Shown: in pieces, positions 41,113-50,449 of the stretch
How the letters are laid out: each line of letters opens with the position of its first letter
Numbering within the stretch: position 1 is the first letter of the stretch
Assembly (NCBI GenBank): GCA_900542195.1
Contig: UQNA01000003.1
Span: 1 to 64,000 of the forward strand
Length of the DNA stretch: 64,000 nucleotides
Direction: 5' to 3'
Source of the DNA: an uncultured Sutterella sp.
Lineage (GTDB): Bacteria > Pseudomonadota > Gammaproteobacteria > Burkholderiales > Burkholderiaceae_F
Made by a program: the position numbers and the translations under genes
Notes under the pieces: model-generated
Seen by the model: the letters and a program-made list of their open reading frames with translations, nothing else
Database searches by the model: none
Told to the model about the DNA's origin: nothing

Positions 41113-41967
41113 CTATTCCAAGACTTTAACCATAAAGTTCGAAGGTCTTCCTTCAGAATAGACAACAGGAATTTGAATCTTGACAGAGAGTCCCCCTTTA
41201 ATGCTCTTCATATCCGGGATGACTGTGTATTCAGAAGGCGGATAAGTTTTTTGGAAGATAGTCTTATTGGTGTTGACCAAAGTGACTTGAAACTGAGGAA
41301 GTCTCTGGGTTCTCATATCCTGATTTTGTACTTGGAGCGAGACGTCCCATGTGTCCCGTCCTGTGGCATTCATCTCCGAAGTCAAGATTCTCAACGGCCT
41401 CATCGGAGGGCAATAGAAGAATTTGCAGCTTCGTTCAGAAATTGAGTTAAGAGGATCCTGCTGCATGATGCTTGGCTGCAAGAATAAGGCAACTTGCCAG
41501 GTGCACAGGCAAACCACAATAAAGCAAATAAAAAGCATCACTGATCTCAGAACTCCAGATGGAGTCGGAGCTTCTTCGGGAGCTTCTAGATTTTCATCGG
41601 GAGGTTCCATGACGGCTTTAGGCTTTTGGCTTAAAGGCGTTGAGAGTTCCTCTAAATCCTTGGAAAGCGCAGCCATCATTTCACGAGGATCTTTGCGCTT
41701 AACTGAAGAGGGTTCAGCGGTTGAGGAAACGGGATTCTGAGGAGTTTGTCCGGCGGGACTGCCCGTGGGGATACCCGCAGAAGAGGATTCTGTAGGAGAG
41801 GGAGAAATTTTTGGAGCTTCAGTCTTGGCAGATGTCGGAACCGGAGAATTCAGTTCAGCGGGCACAATCCTCGGAATTAAGTCTTCTTTTCGCTTTAAAG
41901 GTTGAGAAAGACTCGGTTCATAAGGAAATCTAAGACCTTTTGAATTGCCAGAGATTTTCGGCTCCAT
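41113..41967 (-). CDS. DUF3426-family membrane protein
   Basis: A 284-residue protein with a long Pro/Ser/Glu-rich cytoplasmic half (1-140), one transmembrane helix (about 145-168) and a C-terminal DUF3426 domain outside the membrane (about 180-284). In Burkholderiales a DUF3426 protein commonly follows prmA and usually begins with an MJ0042 zinc ribbon; I see no CXXC pair here, so that ribbon is missing. Function is unknown. It begins 16 bases after prmA and is the last gene of the aroQ-accBC-prmA group. Confidence 0.8.
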   Translation of the reverse strand: MEPKISGNSKGLRFPYEPSLSQPLKRKEDLIPRIVPAELNSPVPTSAKTEAPKISPSPTESSSAGIPTGSPAGQTPQNPVSSTAEPSSVKRKDPREMMAALSKDLEELSTPLSQKPKAVMEPPDENLEAPEEAPTPSGVLRSVMLFICFIVVCLCTWQVALFLQPSIMQQDPLNSISERSCKFFYCPPMRPLRILTSEMNATGRDTWDVSLQVQNQDMRTQRLPQFQVTLVNTNKTIFQKTYPPSEYTVIPDMKSIKGGLSVKIQIPVVYSEGRPSNFMVKVLE

Positions 41968-41982
41968 ATTCTGCTCGCTCGG

Positions 41983-42882
41983 TTATTTCTTTTGTCCTGC
42001 TAAGCACACCCATCCTTCCGAAGTTTTCCAAATCTTCAGATCCAGGGTAGCACACAGCCCGTTGTAAAGTTCCATTAGCTCTTCAGCTTGTCTCTCTAAT
42101 ATACCCGATAAAACCAAGGATCCGCCGTCTTTTACGCGGGATATGAGTGCAGGAGCCAAGATTCGGAGGGGGTTGCTCAAAATATTAGCTACCACCACAT
42201 CAAATTTTTCATCAGGCAATTTGGACGGGAGATAGAAACCTGCCTCAACTCCATTCTGCTCGGCATTGTATTTAGCCGCTTCGATGGATTGCGGGTCGAT
42301 ATCGGTGCCCATAGCAATATCAGCACCAAGTTTCTTTGCTGCTACGGCAAGAATTCCAGAACCGCAGCCGTAGTCGAGAACACTGCGGCCGCAAAGATCG
42401 TGCGAACTCAGCCATTCAAGACAAAGATGGGTTGTAGGATGAGTGCCTGTACCGAACGCAACTCCAGGGTCAAGTCTGATATTGATTGCATTGGGATTGG
42501 GAGGTTCATGCCAGGAAGGAACAATCCATAGCTTTTCGGAAATTTGAGTCGGAGAAAATTGAGCTTGCGTGATGCGAACCCAATCGTTATCCGGAACGAC
42601 TGTTTCTGCTTCAATTTCCGGTACTTTGAAATGCAGTTCGTCGCAGCATTTATTTAAAACCTTAGCAATAGGAAAGTCTGCGGGGACAAGAATTTTCAAT
42701 CTGGAACGATTCCAAGCCAGTCTCTCGGGCTCCAGACCAGGTTCTCCGTAGAGCGGGGCCTCGTCTTCGCTGTCGGCATCGGCATCTTCGATACTGACTG
42801 AATAGACACCTTCGTCCATTAAGAAATCCGAAAGTTCTTCGGCTTCGTCTTTTTCGACCAAAATTGAAAATTCTTTGAGCAT
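41983..42882 (-). CDS. prmA: Ribosomal protein L11 methyltransferase
   Basis: SAM-dependent enzyme of 299 residues that trimethylates ribosomal protein L11. The N-terminal L11-binding domain (1-60) precedes the methyltransferase core with RLDPGVAFGTGTHPTTHLCLEWL, the SAM motif VLDYGCGSGILAVAAKKLGA and the catalytic-region motif VANILSNPLRIL. Length is normal. It starts eight bases after accC in the operon. Confidence 0.94.
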   Translation of the reverse strand: MLKEFSILVEKDEAEELSDFLMDEGVYSVSIEDADADSEDEAPLYGEPGLEPERLAWNRSRLKILVPADFPIAKVLNKCCDELHFKVPEIEAETVVPDNDWVRITQAQFSPTQISEKLWIVPSWHEPPNPNAINIRLDPGVAFGTGTHPTTHLCLEWLSSHDLCGRSVLDYGCGSGILAVAAKKLGADIAMGTDIDPQSIEAAKYNAEQNGVEAGFYLPSKLPDEKFDVVVANILSNPLRILAPALISRVKDGGSLVLSGILERQAEELMELYNGLCATLDLKIWKTSEGWVCLAGQKK

Positions 42883-42890
42883 TTAGTAGC

Positions 42891-44249
42891 CTATGCGTGT
42901 TTACGGTTCATGTGCGAGAGCTTTTCTTCCAGATAGTGGATGCTGGGACCGCCCTTTAAATAAGTTTGGTCAATCATCATTTCTCTGTGAAGAGGAATAT
43001 TTGTAGAAATTCCTTCAACGACAGTTTCGGACAAAGCACATCTCATGCGAGCAATTGCTTGCTCACGTGTGTCGCCGTAAGAGATCAGCTTGCCTATCAT
43101 TGAATCGTAGTGCGGAGGTACAAAATATCCCGGGTAAATGTGGGAGTCAACACGGATGCCGGGACCTCCCGGTGCATGGAAAGTAGAGATTCTTCCAGGG
43201 CTCGGTGTGAATCTAAACGGATCTTCAGCGTTGAGTCGGCATTCAATGGCGTGGCCTCTGATTTGAATATCTCTTTGACGATAGCTTAAACGTTCGCCGG
43301 CAGCAATTTTGATCTGCTCCTGGACCAGATCCACGCCTGTAATTAATTCCGTGACCGGATGTTCAACCTGAATACGAGTATTCATTTCGATGAAGTAGAA
43401 CTCTCCGTTCTCGTACAGGAATTCAAAAGTACCAGCACCGCGATAGCCAATCTTTCGGCAGCCGTCTACGCAGCGTTCGCCGATTTTTTCGATTTGACGG
43501 CGAGGAATACCGATAGCCGGAGCTTCTTCAATAACTTTTTGGTTGCGTCTTTGAATCGAGCAGTCTCTTTCACCAAGCCAGATAGCATTTCTGAAAGAGT
43601 CGGAAAGTACTTGAATCTCGATGTGACGAGGATTTTCAAGGAATTTTTCCAGATAAACGGTGCCGTTGCCGAAAGCGGCTTTAGCTTCTTGTCTTGTGGT
43701 ATTTACCGCATTAATCAGAGCGGCTTCGGTGTGAACGACTTTCATTCCTCGTCCCCCGCCGCCACCGGCTGCTTTAATAATGACCGGATAACCGACTTCA
43801 CGCGCCAGACGAATAATTTCTTTCGGGTCATCCGGCAGTGCACCGCCTGAACCCGGAACGCAAGGAACGCCGGCTTCAATCATGGCTTGTTTGGCCGAAA
43901 CTTTATCGCCCATTAAACGAATAGTTTCCGGTCGAGGTCCGATAAAAACGAAACCGCTGGACTCTACGCGTTCAGCGAAGTCTGCATTTTCCGAAAGAAA
44001 GCCGTAACCCGGGTGAATAGCCTCAGCATCGGTGACTTCAGCCGCGCTAATTAAAGCAGGGATATTCAGATAACTTTGGTGAACGGGTGCCGGTCCGATG
44101 CAGACGGACTCATCTGCAAGCCTAACGTACTTTGCATCGGTGTCTGCCAAAGAATGAGCAACCACCGTTTTAATGCCCATTTCTTTACAAGCACGCTGAA
44201 TTCTGAGGGCAATTTCACCTCGGTTGGCAATTAAGATTTTTCCAAACAT
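42891..44249 (-). CDS. accC: Acetyl-CoA carboxylase, biotin carboxylase subunit
   Basis: A 452-residue ATP-grasp enzyme that carboxylates biotin on AccB as the first committed step of fatty acid synthesis. The glycine-rich loop IIKAAGGGGGRGMKVV, the ERDCSIQRRNQKVIEEAPA segment and the FIEMNTRIQVEHPVTE active-site motif are complete. It begins two bases after the accB stop. Confidence 0.96.
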   Translation of the reverse strand: MFGKILIANRGEIALRIQRACKEMGIKTVVAHSLADTDAKYVRLADESVCIGPAPVHQSYLNIPALISAAEVTDAEAIHPGYGFLSENADFAERVESSGFVFIGPRPETIRLMGDKVSAKQAMIEAGVPCVPGSGGALPDDPKEIIRLAREVGYPVIIKAAGGGGGRGMKVVHTEAALINAVNTTRQEAKAAFGNGTVYLEKFLENPRHIEIQVLSDSFRNAIWLGERDCSIQRRNQKVIEEAPAIGIPRRQIEKIGERCVDGCRKIGYRGAGTFEFLYENGEFYFIEMNTRIQVEHPVTELITGVDLVQEQIKIAAGERLSYRQRDIQIRGHAIECRLNAEDPFRFTPSPGRISTFHAPGGPGIRVDSHIYPGYFVPPHYDSMIGKLISYGDTREQAIARMRCALSETVVEGISTNIPLHREMMIDQTYLKGGPSIHYLEEKLSHMNRKHA

Positions 44250-44251
44250 GG

Positions 44252-44719
44252 TTACTCAATAACAAAGAGGGCTTGTCCAAATTCAACAGGCTGAGCATTA
44301 TCAACAAGAATTTCTTTTACGGTGCCGCTGACTTCTGCTTCAATTTCGTTAAGCAGCTTCATGGCTTCAATAATGCATAAGGTGTCGCCTTTCTTTACCT
44401 GAGAACCGACCTGAACGAAAGGATCAGCGCCGGGGCTAGGAGCGCGGTAGAAAGTGCCGACCATCGGGCTTGTTACCTGAGTTCCGGACGGAGCAGCGGC
44501 CTTCGGTGCAGGAGAGGGTGCGGGCGCAGGTGCAGCTGCAGCTGCCGGCTCTGCCGGTCTGTAAACTGGCTGAGGAACTTCGACTACGGCTGGTTGAGCA
44601 GCAACAGATACCGGTTTGTTGACGATTCTGACTTTTTCGCCTTCTTCAGTAATTTCCAACTCGGAAACTCCTGAAGCCTGTACCAAATCAATAAGTGTTT
44701 TAAGTTTACGCAGATCCAT
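44252..44719 (-). CDS. accB: Acetyl-CoA carboxylase, biotin carboxyl carrier protein
   Basis: A 155-residue protein: a folded N-terminal region, a Pro/Ala-rich flexible linker (about 45-80) and a biotinyl domain with the lysine motif IIEAMKLLNEIEAE. The Lys of EAMKL is biotinylated. AGAGGA lies six bases before the ATG. It is translated together with accC. Confidence 0.95.
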   Translation of the reverse strand: MDLRKLKTLIDLVQASGVSELEITEEGEKVRIVNKPVSVAAQPAVVEVPQPVYRPAEPAAAAAPAPAPSPAPKAAAPSGTQVTSPMVGTFYRAPSPGADPFVQVGSQVKKGDTLCIIEAMKLLNEIEAEVSGTVKEILVDNAQPVEFGQALFVIE

Positions 44720-44733
44720 GATGATCCTCTTCT

Positions 44734-45168
44734 CTAATTAGAATTAATTAAGTATTCAGCCGCCAGCAGATACCCTTTATAACCTAAGCCGATAATGCAT
44801 CCTCTAGCAATATCGGACAGATAGGAGTGATGTCTAAAAGGTTCTCTAGCAAAGATGTTTGTAAGATGGACTTCTATGAAAGGAATGTTGACCGACAAGA
44901 AGGCATCTCTTATAGCAATGCTTGTGTGAGTGTATGCGCCGGGATTGATGATGACTGCGTCGACTTCTTCTCTGGCGGCTTGATGAATTTTGTCAACAAG
45001 GTCTCCTTCGTGGTTGCTCTGATAGCAAATCAGTTCAATACCGTAAGAAGCACATTTTTGACTAAGTTCGTTTTCAATTTGTTCTAGGGTCACAGATCCA
45101 TATTTTTCAGGCTCTCTTCTGCCTAAAAGATTTAGATTGGGGCCGTTAAGCAGCAAAATTTTGTTCAT
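44734..45168 (-). CDS. aroQ: 3-dehydroquinate dehydratase, type II
   Basis: Shikimate-pathway enzyme of 144 residues. Type II signatures are present: ILLLNGPNLNLLGRREPEKYGSVTLEQI with the catalytic tyrosine, YQSNHEGDLVDKIHQA, NPGAYTHTSIAIRDA and EVHLTNIFAREPFRHHS. ATG 45168 follows a GTG at 45171 in the same frame, and neither has a clear Shine-Dalgarno. A stem-loop in the leader lies directly upstream. It leads the aroQ-accB-accC-prmA-DUF3426 operon. Confidence 0.94.
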   Translation of the reverse strand: MNKILLLNGPNLNLLGRREPEKYGSVTLEQIENELSQKCASYGIELICYQSNHEGDLVDKIHQAAREEVDAVIINPGAYTHTSIAIRDAFLSVNIPFIEVHLTNIFAREPFRHHSYLSDIARGCIIGLGYKGYLLAAEYLINSN

Positions 45169-45175
45169 CACGTTC

Positions 45176-45209
45176 AGGGGAGGCTCTCAGAAAATCTCTT
45201 AGCTCCCCT
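45176..45209 (-). promoter_or_regulatory. Leader hairpin before aroQ-accBC
   Basis: On the minus strand AGGGGAG (45209-45203) pairs with CTCCCCT (45182-45176) around a 20-base loop, ending four bases before the first start codon. It takes up the space where a Shine-Dalgarno would be, so it may control entry of ribosomes. This is inferred from position only. Confidence 0.45.
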
Positions 45210-45393
45210 TAGAGTTATTCATTTCGTAAGTATAGTACTTAACTTTCCCTAAAAACATTAAGAAATCGGGCTATTTGTATCTATCTTGATGAATTGATGA
45301 GGAGGAAAACAGGGCTTTAAGTTCCTTATTAAAGCGTCAAAGACAAATGTAAAGATCGACGAAGATAAGCGAAAAAAGCAGAAAATCTCCCGG

Positions 45394-46023
45394 TTATTTT
45401 GTTTTATCAAGAATTTTTTTAAGATCTTCAATTGTGGCAAATTTGAAGCTTTCTTCTTCGATTTGCCATTGATCAGGAAGTTTGTTTTGCTTTTTCTTTC
45501 CTTGCTGGCGCCCGTCGTAGACGCGCAATACTACCCAGACAGAGATGTGTTGATCTCGGAGTATACCGTTTCTCAACGAAGGGGCTTCAACGATAAGTTC
45601 TTCAACCGGATCTCTTTTAGTTCTTCCTTCTATCGGATAAGACTCAAAATCAATATTTCTATCCAACAAGAATAACTCTACTTCTTTAGGATCGTCCGCA
45701 GCCAGATCGATATAAATATTAGAGAATTTATCTGCGCATCCGTTGAGAACACCTTTGGTTAAAAGCGGAGAGTATTGCTCTAACTCCTTCATGACCGTTA
45801 GAGCCATCAACCGGAGCTCTCTTAGACGCTCTTTATGTCCTTCCGGATCAAAAATTGCGTAATGTTCCCTTAGTGCTGTCTCGATTTGTTCATCGGACGG
45901 AAGCATAGAAGTGGAAAGATGCGGATTACTTTCAAGTATTTCGCTTCTGGCTTCGTTCCAAGGAAGCCCTTTTTCGGCGATTATGCCGGCAGCAAGGGCT
46001 GCATATTTATTAGGCTGAATCAC
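45394..46023 (-). CDS. Conserved hypothetical protein, possible nucleotidyltransferase fold
   Basis: A 209-residue soluble protein. Residues around 85-125 (YSPLLTKGVLNGCADKFSNIYIDLAADDPKEVELFLLD) resemble the G-S/N-G-x5-S-D-I pattern of small nucleotidyltransferases, but the usual paired aspartates are degenerate (SNIYID), so activity is doubtful. Homologues of this type sit next to mpl or other murein genes in betaproteobacteria as I recall. GTG start after AGGACACC. It is divergent from mpl. Confidence 0.6.
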   Translation of the reverse strand: MIQPNKYAALAAGIIAEKGLPWNEARSEILESNPHLSTSMLPSDEQIETALREHYAIFDPEGHKERLRELRLMALTVMKELEQYSPLLTKGVLNGCADKFSNIYIDLAADDPKEVELFLLDRNIDFESYPIEGRTKRDPVEELIVEAPSLRNGILRDQHISVWVVLRVYDGRQQGKKKQNKLPDQWQIEEESFKFATIEDLKKILDKTK

Positions 46024-46209
46024 GGTGTCCTTAGATTTTTATGAAAACGTAACAAATTCTAGGCGCTCAGAATGCCGCAAAACCAAGAAAAAATTATTCT
46101 GAGCTGTCTGACGTCTAAATCGTTACCAAATTTCTTATGTATAGTCTTGAGACTAAAGAGCGCCTCGATCTATAGTTCTTTGATTACGAGATAGATGTTC
46201 GGAGAAATT

Positions 46210-47571
46210 GTGCATATTCATATTGTTGGTATTTGCGGGACCTTCATGGGAGGAATTGCTCAGCTGGCCAAATCCCTAGGTATCAGGGTCAGCGGCTGTG
46301 ATGCAGCTGTTTATCCACCGATGTCAGATCAGCTTAAGGAAGCTGGAATTGACCTCATCGAGGGCTACGATCCTGAGCAGTTAAAGTTAAATCCTGACTT
46401 GTATATTATCGGTAATGCTATCTCTCGAGGAAACCCTCTTCTTGAAGCTATTCTTAATTCAGGAGCTCCGTATACTTCAGGGCCTCAGTGGCTCGCAGAA
46501 AACATTTTGTGGAAGAAGAAAGTTTTAGCTGTTGCGGGTACACATGGTAAAACCACTACAAGTTCCATGCTGACTTGGATTTTGGAAGAAGCTGGTTTGA
46601 ATCCAAGCTTTTTAATTGGGGGAGTTCCTAATAATTACCATCGTTCTGCACGTTTGACTGACTCAGAATATTTTGTAATTGAAGCAGATGAATACGACAC
46701 GGCATTCTTTGATAAGAGAAGCAAGTTTGTTCATTACCGCCCCTGGGTGGCTATTCTGAACAACCTTGAATATGACCATGCCGATATTTTTCCGAATATC
46801 CAAGCAATCCAAAGACAGTTCCACCATTTAGTCAGAACTATTCCATCGCAGGGAAGAGTGATTTACAACGGTGAGTCCGAAGCTCTTAAAGAAGTATTAG
46901 AAATGGGGCTTTGGACGCCGGCTGAATCTTTCGGCACTTCAGATTCAGACAACTGGCAATTAAAAGACTATGAGGGTCCGCGATTGTTCGCCGGTTCTAA
47001 AGAAATCGGTGAAGTTCCTTCTCCGTTGCCCGGACATCATAACCGGATGAACACAATTGCCGCAGTAGCTGCGGCAGCTGCAATCGGAATTTCTGCTGTC
47101 GATGCTTTGCATCATATGGAGTCCTTTGAAGGTGTAAAACGCAGACTGGAACTTAGAGGAACGGAAGACGGAGTCAAAGTTATTGATGATTTCGCCCATC
47201 ATCCAACTGCCATTGAAGAGACTCTTAAGGCACAAAGAAGCGTCCAGAGAGAGGGAAGAATCATTGCGGTGCTTGAACCCCGGTCAAATACGATGAAACT
47301 TGGAAGCATGAAAGACAAACTTCCCGGATCATTGGAGTTGGCCGATGAAGTTGTCTGTTTCCAATCTCCTGCAGTGCATTGGGATGTGGCAGAAGCTCTC
47401 AAGCCGCTTGGAAATAAAGCTAAAGTCTTTAGTCATCTTGAGGAAGTGGCCGAAGCAGCAGTGAAGACTGCCGAGCCGGGAGATACAATTTTGGTAATGA
47501 GCAACGGAGGTTTCGGCAATATTCACGAAAAACTTCTGAAAGCTCTCCGACAGAGGTCTGCTAATGAATAG
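46210..47571 (+). CDS. mpl: UDP-N-acetylmuramate:L-alanyl-gamma-D-glutamyl-meso-diaminopimelate ligase
   Basis: Murein-recycling ligase of 453 residues that attaches recovered tripeptide to UDP-MurNAc. The start motif HIHIVGICGTFMGGIAQLAK, ATP loop VAGTHGKTTTSSMLTWIL and VIEADEYDTAFFDKRSKFVHYRP are those of Mpl. I chose GTG 46210 because GGAGAA is just upstream and E. coli Mpl starts MRIHILGICGTFMGG; ATG 46195 would add five residues without homology. Its last eight bases overlap the next gene. Confidence 0.93.
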   Translation: MHIHIVGICGTFMGGIAQLAKSLGIRVSGCDAAVYPPMSDQLKEAGIDLIEGYDPEQLKLNPDLYIIGNAISRGNPLLEAILNSGAPYTSGPQWLAENILWKKKVLAVAGTHGKTTTSSMLTWILEEAGLNPSFLIGGVPNNYHRSARLTDSEYFVIEADEYDTAFFDKRSKFVHYRPWVAILNNLEYDHADIFPNIQAIQRQFHHLVRTIPSQGRVIYNGESEALKEVLEMGLWTPAESFGTSDSDNWQLKDYEGPRLFAGSKEIGEVPSPLPGHHNRMNTIAAVAAAAAIGISAVDALHHMESFEGVKRRLELRGTEDGVKVIDDFAHHPTAIEETLKAQRSVQREGRIIAVLEPRSNTMKLGSMKDKLPGSLELADEVVCFQSPAVHWDVAEALKPLGNKAKVFSHLEEVAEAAVKTAEPGDTILVMSNGGFGNIHEKLLKALRQRSANE

Positions 47572-48145
47572 CACAACTATCTATATTCATGGATTTCTTT
47601 CTTCTCCGTATTCCAATAAAGGAAAGATTCTGGCGCAAAGGCATCTTCAAAGAGGAATTCCTTTTATTGCTCCGGAAATTTTTGTAGGACCGAAGAAAGC
47701 CGCCGAGATAATTATGGCTGCCGTAGATCAGGTTCAAACGGACGATTTTTGTTTTATCGGTTCATCGTTAGGTGGTTTTTATGCCACCTGGGCAGCGGAA
47801 AAGTTCGGTAAAAAGGCAGCTGTTTTAAATCCTGCCGTTCGTCCTTGGCTTTTTATGGAGGACAAAGTCGGGGTGCACTATGTGGAACAAACCGGTGACA
47901 AAATCGTTGTCTATCCGGAGTACGAAGAAGAATTAAAGGCATTAGCAGTTAACCGTCTTAAAACTCCTGCTAATTATTTGACAATCTTGGGCGATAAGGA
48001 TGAAGTGCTCAATTGGCACGATGGTGAGGAGTTTTACCATGGGACTAATGTCAAGATTGTGCACGGAGCGGACCATAGACTCTCAGAGTTTGATTCTCTT
48101 GCAGATGATGTTATGAATTTCCTTCATGGCGGGATCTCCAGGTAA
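47564..48145 (+). CDS. YqiA/UPF0227-type alpha/beta-hydrolase esterase
   Basis: A 193-residue alpha/beta-hydrolase starting TIYIHGFLSSPYSNKG, with nucleophile elbow GSSLGGFYA (about 71-79), acid residue in LGDKDEVL and catalytic His in GADHRLSEF. YqiA proteins are short-chain acyl esterases. It overlaps mpl by eight bases and ends 28 bases before the RNase gene, so these form an operon. The natural substrate is unknown. Confidence 0.82.
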   Translation: MNSTTIYIHGFLSSPYSNKGKILAQRHLQRGIPFIAPEIFVGPKKAAEIIMAAVDQVQTDDFCFIGSSLGGFYATWAAEKFGKKAAVLNPAVRPWLFMEDKVGVHYVEQTGDKIVVYPEYEEELKALAVNRLKTPANYLTILGDKDEVLNWHDGEEFYHGTNVKIVHGADHRLSEFDSLADDVMNFLHGGISR

Positions 48146-48173
48146 GATCTGCTTTCTCAAAGAAAGGACGATA

Positions 48174-50165
48174 ATGAATTTATTTTTCGAAGAAGACGGT
48201 GCTTTTAAGGCAGGAGTCATTCTGAACGCGACGGACGCTGCTTATCAGATTGAATTACCGACAGGAAAACGAATAAAAGTTAAAAAATCACATAGTTTTT
48301 TTGAATTTTCCGCGCCTTCTCCTCTCGAATTTATCCAGCAGGCTCAGGCTGTAGCTGAAACTATTGATTTAGATTTGCTTTGGGAGTTCGCTGCAGCTGA
48401 AGAATTTACTTATCAGGATGCTGCAAAGGAATATTTTGGGGAAGAGGCCGGCAAGCTTGAACAGGCCGGAACTCTTTTCCGTCTTCATGCCAATCCCGTC
48501 TACTTTTATAGAAAAGGTCGAGGAAAATACAGAGCAGCTCCCGAAGAGACTCTCAAACTTGCTCTGGCGGCAATTGAAAGAAAGAGAAAACTTGACGAGC
48601 AAAAAGACGCTTACGTTAAGGAACTTCTTGAGGGCCGAGCTCCCGAGGCCATCGCGGCTCAGGCAATTCAGCTCTTGTCTAAGCCTGACAAAAACTCTAT
48701 TGAATGGAAAGCGCTGAAAGAAGCAACTGACATTAGAAGCTGTTCTCCTCTAAGACTGCTTTTAGAAGTAAAAGCGATTCCTAACGCATGGAGATACCAC
48801 GTAGAGAATTTCTTTTCGATTAACTTTCCGAAAGGAAAAGAATTTCCGAAGACCTTTCCGGAACCTCAGACGGAAAGTTTTGACGATCTTCCTCTTGCAG
48901 ACGGCCAAGCTTTTTCGATTGACGATTCCAACACAACTGAAATTGATGATGCGGTTTCCGTGACACCCGTGGGAGACAACAGAACCAAGCTAGGTATTCA
49001 CATTTCAGCGCCCGGTCTTGGAATCTTGACTGACTCTGAAGTGGATAAAGCTGCACGAGAAAGAATGTCTACTGTGTATGCTCCCGGTCTGAAGACGACG
49101 ATGCTGCCGAAAAGCTGGGTTAAAGCCTTTTCTTTGGATGAAGGAAACATTTGTCCGGTTTTATCTTTGTATGCTTTAGTAGATAACGAGACGTTCGAAG
49201 TAGTCGTGACGGAAACACGATTAGAGAGAATTAAAATCGCCGCCAACTTGTGGTACGACAAGATTGAAAGCCAAGTGACAGAAGAGGCTGTCCGAGACAA
49301 CACTTTGGACATACCGTTCGGTAAAGAAATGTCTTGGGTTTGGCACTTTGCAAAACATCTTCAGCAAAAACGCGAAGAAGTTCGCGGGCGCCCTGAGCCG
49401 GTAGGAAAAATTGATTGGTATTTTGATCTGAAAGGCGAAGATGAAAACGCAACTGTTGAGCTGAAGGGCAGAAAACGCGGTGCTCCCCTTGATTTATTGG
49501 TGGCCGAGGTAATGATTTTTGCCAATGCTTCTTGGGGTGAGTGGTTGGAGAAAAAGAAGGTAGCCGGCATCTACCGCAGTCAGAGAATGGGCAAGGTGAA
49601 GATGACTTCCGTTCCGGGACCTCATGACGGAATCGGTGTTGAGTATTACGCTTGGTCTACTTCTCCACTGCGACGTTACGTTGACATGGTTAACCAACGC
49701 CAATTGATAGCTGCCGTCAGAGAGGAGAAACCTCCGTTTAAGTCTAATGATCTGGATTTGTTCAGCATTATTTCCAACTTTGATACGAAATACACTGCTT
49801 TTAATGACTTCCAGACACGAATGAACCGTTATTGGTCTTTACGCTGGATTGAACAGGAAAAAATCGAAGACATAAAAGTCACTGTCGTTAAGGGAGATTT
49901 GGTTCGCCTAGAAGGTTTGCCAATGATGCAAAGAGTACCGGGACTTCCGGAGTACCCTCGAGGGCAGAACCTTCTTATGAGAGTAGTTGGCGTCGATTAC
50001 ATTGAGCTTGTTCTCGAACTGCGCTTAGTTGAAGTTTTGGATCAAGAGGATGCCGAAGACTTACCGGAGGAAGAGCTCGTTGAAGTTGAAGAGCCTCAAG
50101 AAAATCCGGTACCTGAGACTAATTCCAATGATTTGGAACAGCCAAAATCCAGTGAAGCAAGTTAA
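48174..50165 (+). CDS. RNase II/R-family exoribonuclease
   Basis: A 663-residue 3'-5' exoribonuclease. The catalytic RNB domain (about 235-540) has FSIDDSNTTEIDDAVSV, with the metal-binding aspartates, and the C-terminal YAWSTSPLRRYVDMVNQRQL segment; an S1-like region follows and the last 40 residues are strongly acidic. ATG 48174 has AAAGGACG eight bases upstream; a start inside yqiA was rejected. The size lies between RNase II (644) and RNase R (over 750), closer to RNase II. Confidence 0.88.
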   Translation: MNLFFEEDGAFKAGVILNATDAAYQIELPTGKRIKVKKSHSFFEFSAPSPLEFIQQAQAVAETIDLDLLWEFAAAEEFTYQDAAKEYFGEEAGKLEQAGTLFRLHANPVYFYRKGRGKYRAAPEETLKLALAAIERKRKLDEQKDAYVKELLEGRAPEAIAAQAIQLLSKPDKNSIEWKALKEATDIRSCSPLRLLLEVKAIPNAWRYHVENFFSINFPKGKEFPKTFPEPQTESFDDLPLADGQAFSIDDSNTTEIDDAVSVTPVGDNRTKLGIHISAPGLGILTDSEVDKAARERMSTVYAPGLKTTMLPKSWVKAFSLDEGNICPVLSLYALVDNETFEVVVTETRLERIKIAANLWYDKIESQVTEEAVRDNTLDIPFGKEMSWVWHFAKHLQQKREEVRGRPEPVGKIDWYFDLKGEDENATVELKGRKRGAPLDLLVAEVMIFANASWGEWLEKKKVAGIYRSQRMGKVKMTSVPGPHDGIGVEYYAWSTSPLRRYVDMVNQRQLIAAVREEKPPFKSNDLDLFSIISNFDTKYTAFNDFQTRMNRYWSLRWIEQEKIEDIKVTVVKGDLVRLEGLPMMQRVPGLPEYPRGQNLLMRVVGVDYIELVLELRLVEVLDQEDAEDLPEEELVEVEEPQENPVPETNSNDLEQPKSSEAS

Positions 50166-50267
50166 GAGATTTCTTCTTTTGGGAATTCAAAGTGGTTTCT
50201 GAAAGAAATTTCTACATATTCATAGTTATGCATTAAGGCTTTGCCAAGTTAAGAAAAATTTATTTTC

Positions 50268-50322
50268 CCCTTGAGTGTCAAGGGATAAGGTCCGCGAAAT
50301 GACCCCGCGGGTTTAATTTTTT
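50268..50322 (+). terminator. Two hairpins after the RNase gene
   Basis: CCCTTGA-GTG-TCAAGGG (50268-50284) and CCGCG/CGCGG (50292-50296/50306-50310) stand in tandem, followed by TTTAATTTTTT. They probably end the mpl-yqiA-RNase transcript. The rest of 50166-50449 is AT-rich without a supportable gene; a short transcribed RNA ending here is possible but unproven. Confidence 0.6.
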
Positions 50323-50449
50323 GTGAAGGATCTTTTTGACTCTATAGGCATTAAATTTTTCATAAGAAAAATTAGCTATTGAGCCATCCCATGAGAGTGT
50401 TATTATTTGGGAAAAAGAAACTTTAAAAATTTTTAAGAAAGGGAAAAAC

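Noticed and set aside
50166..50322. Small regulatory RNA such as 6S RNA after the RNase gene
   Set aside because: The two terminal hairpins are clear but the upstream part does not form the long central-bubble rod of 6S RNA, so only a terminator is called.
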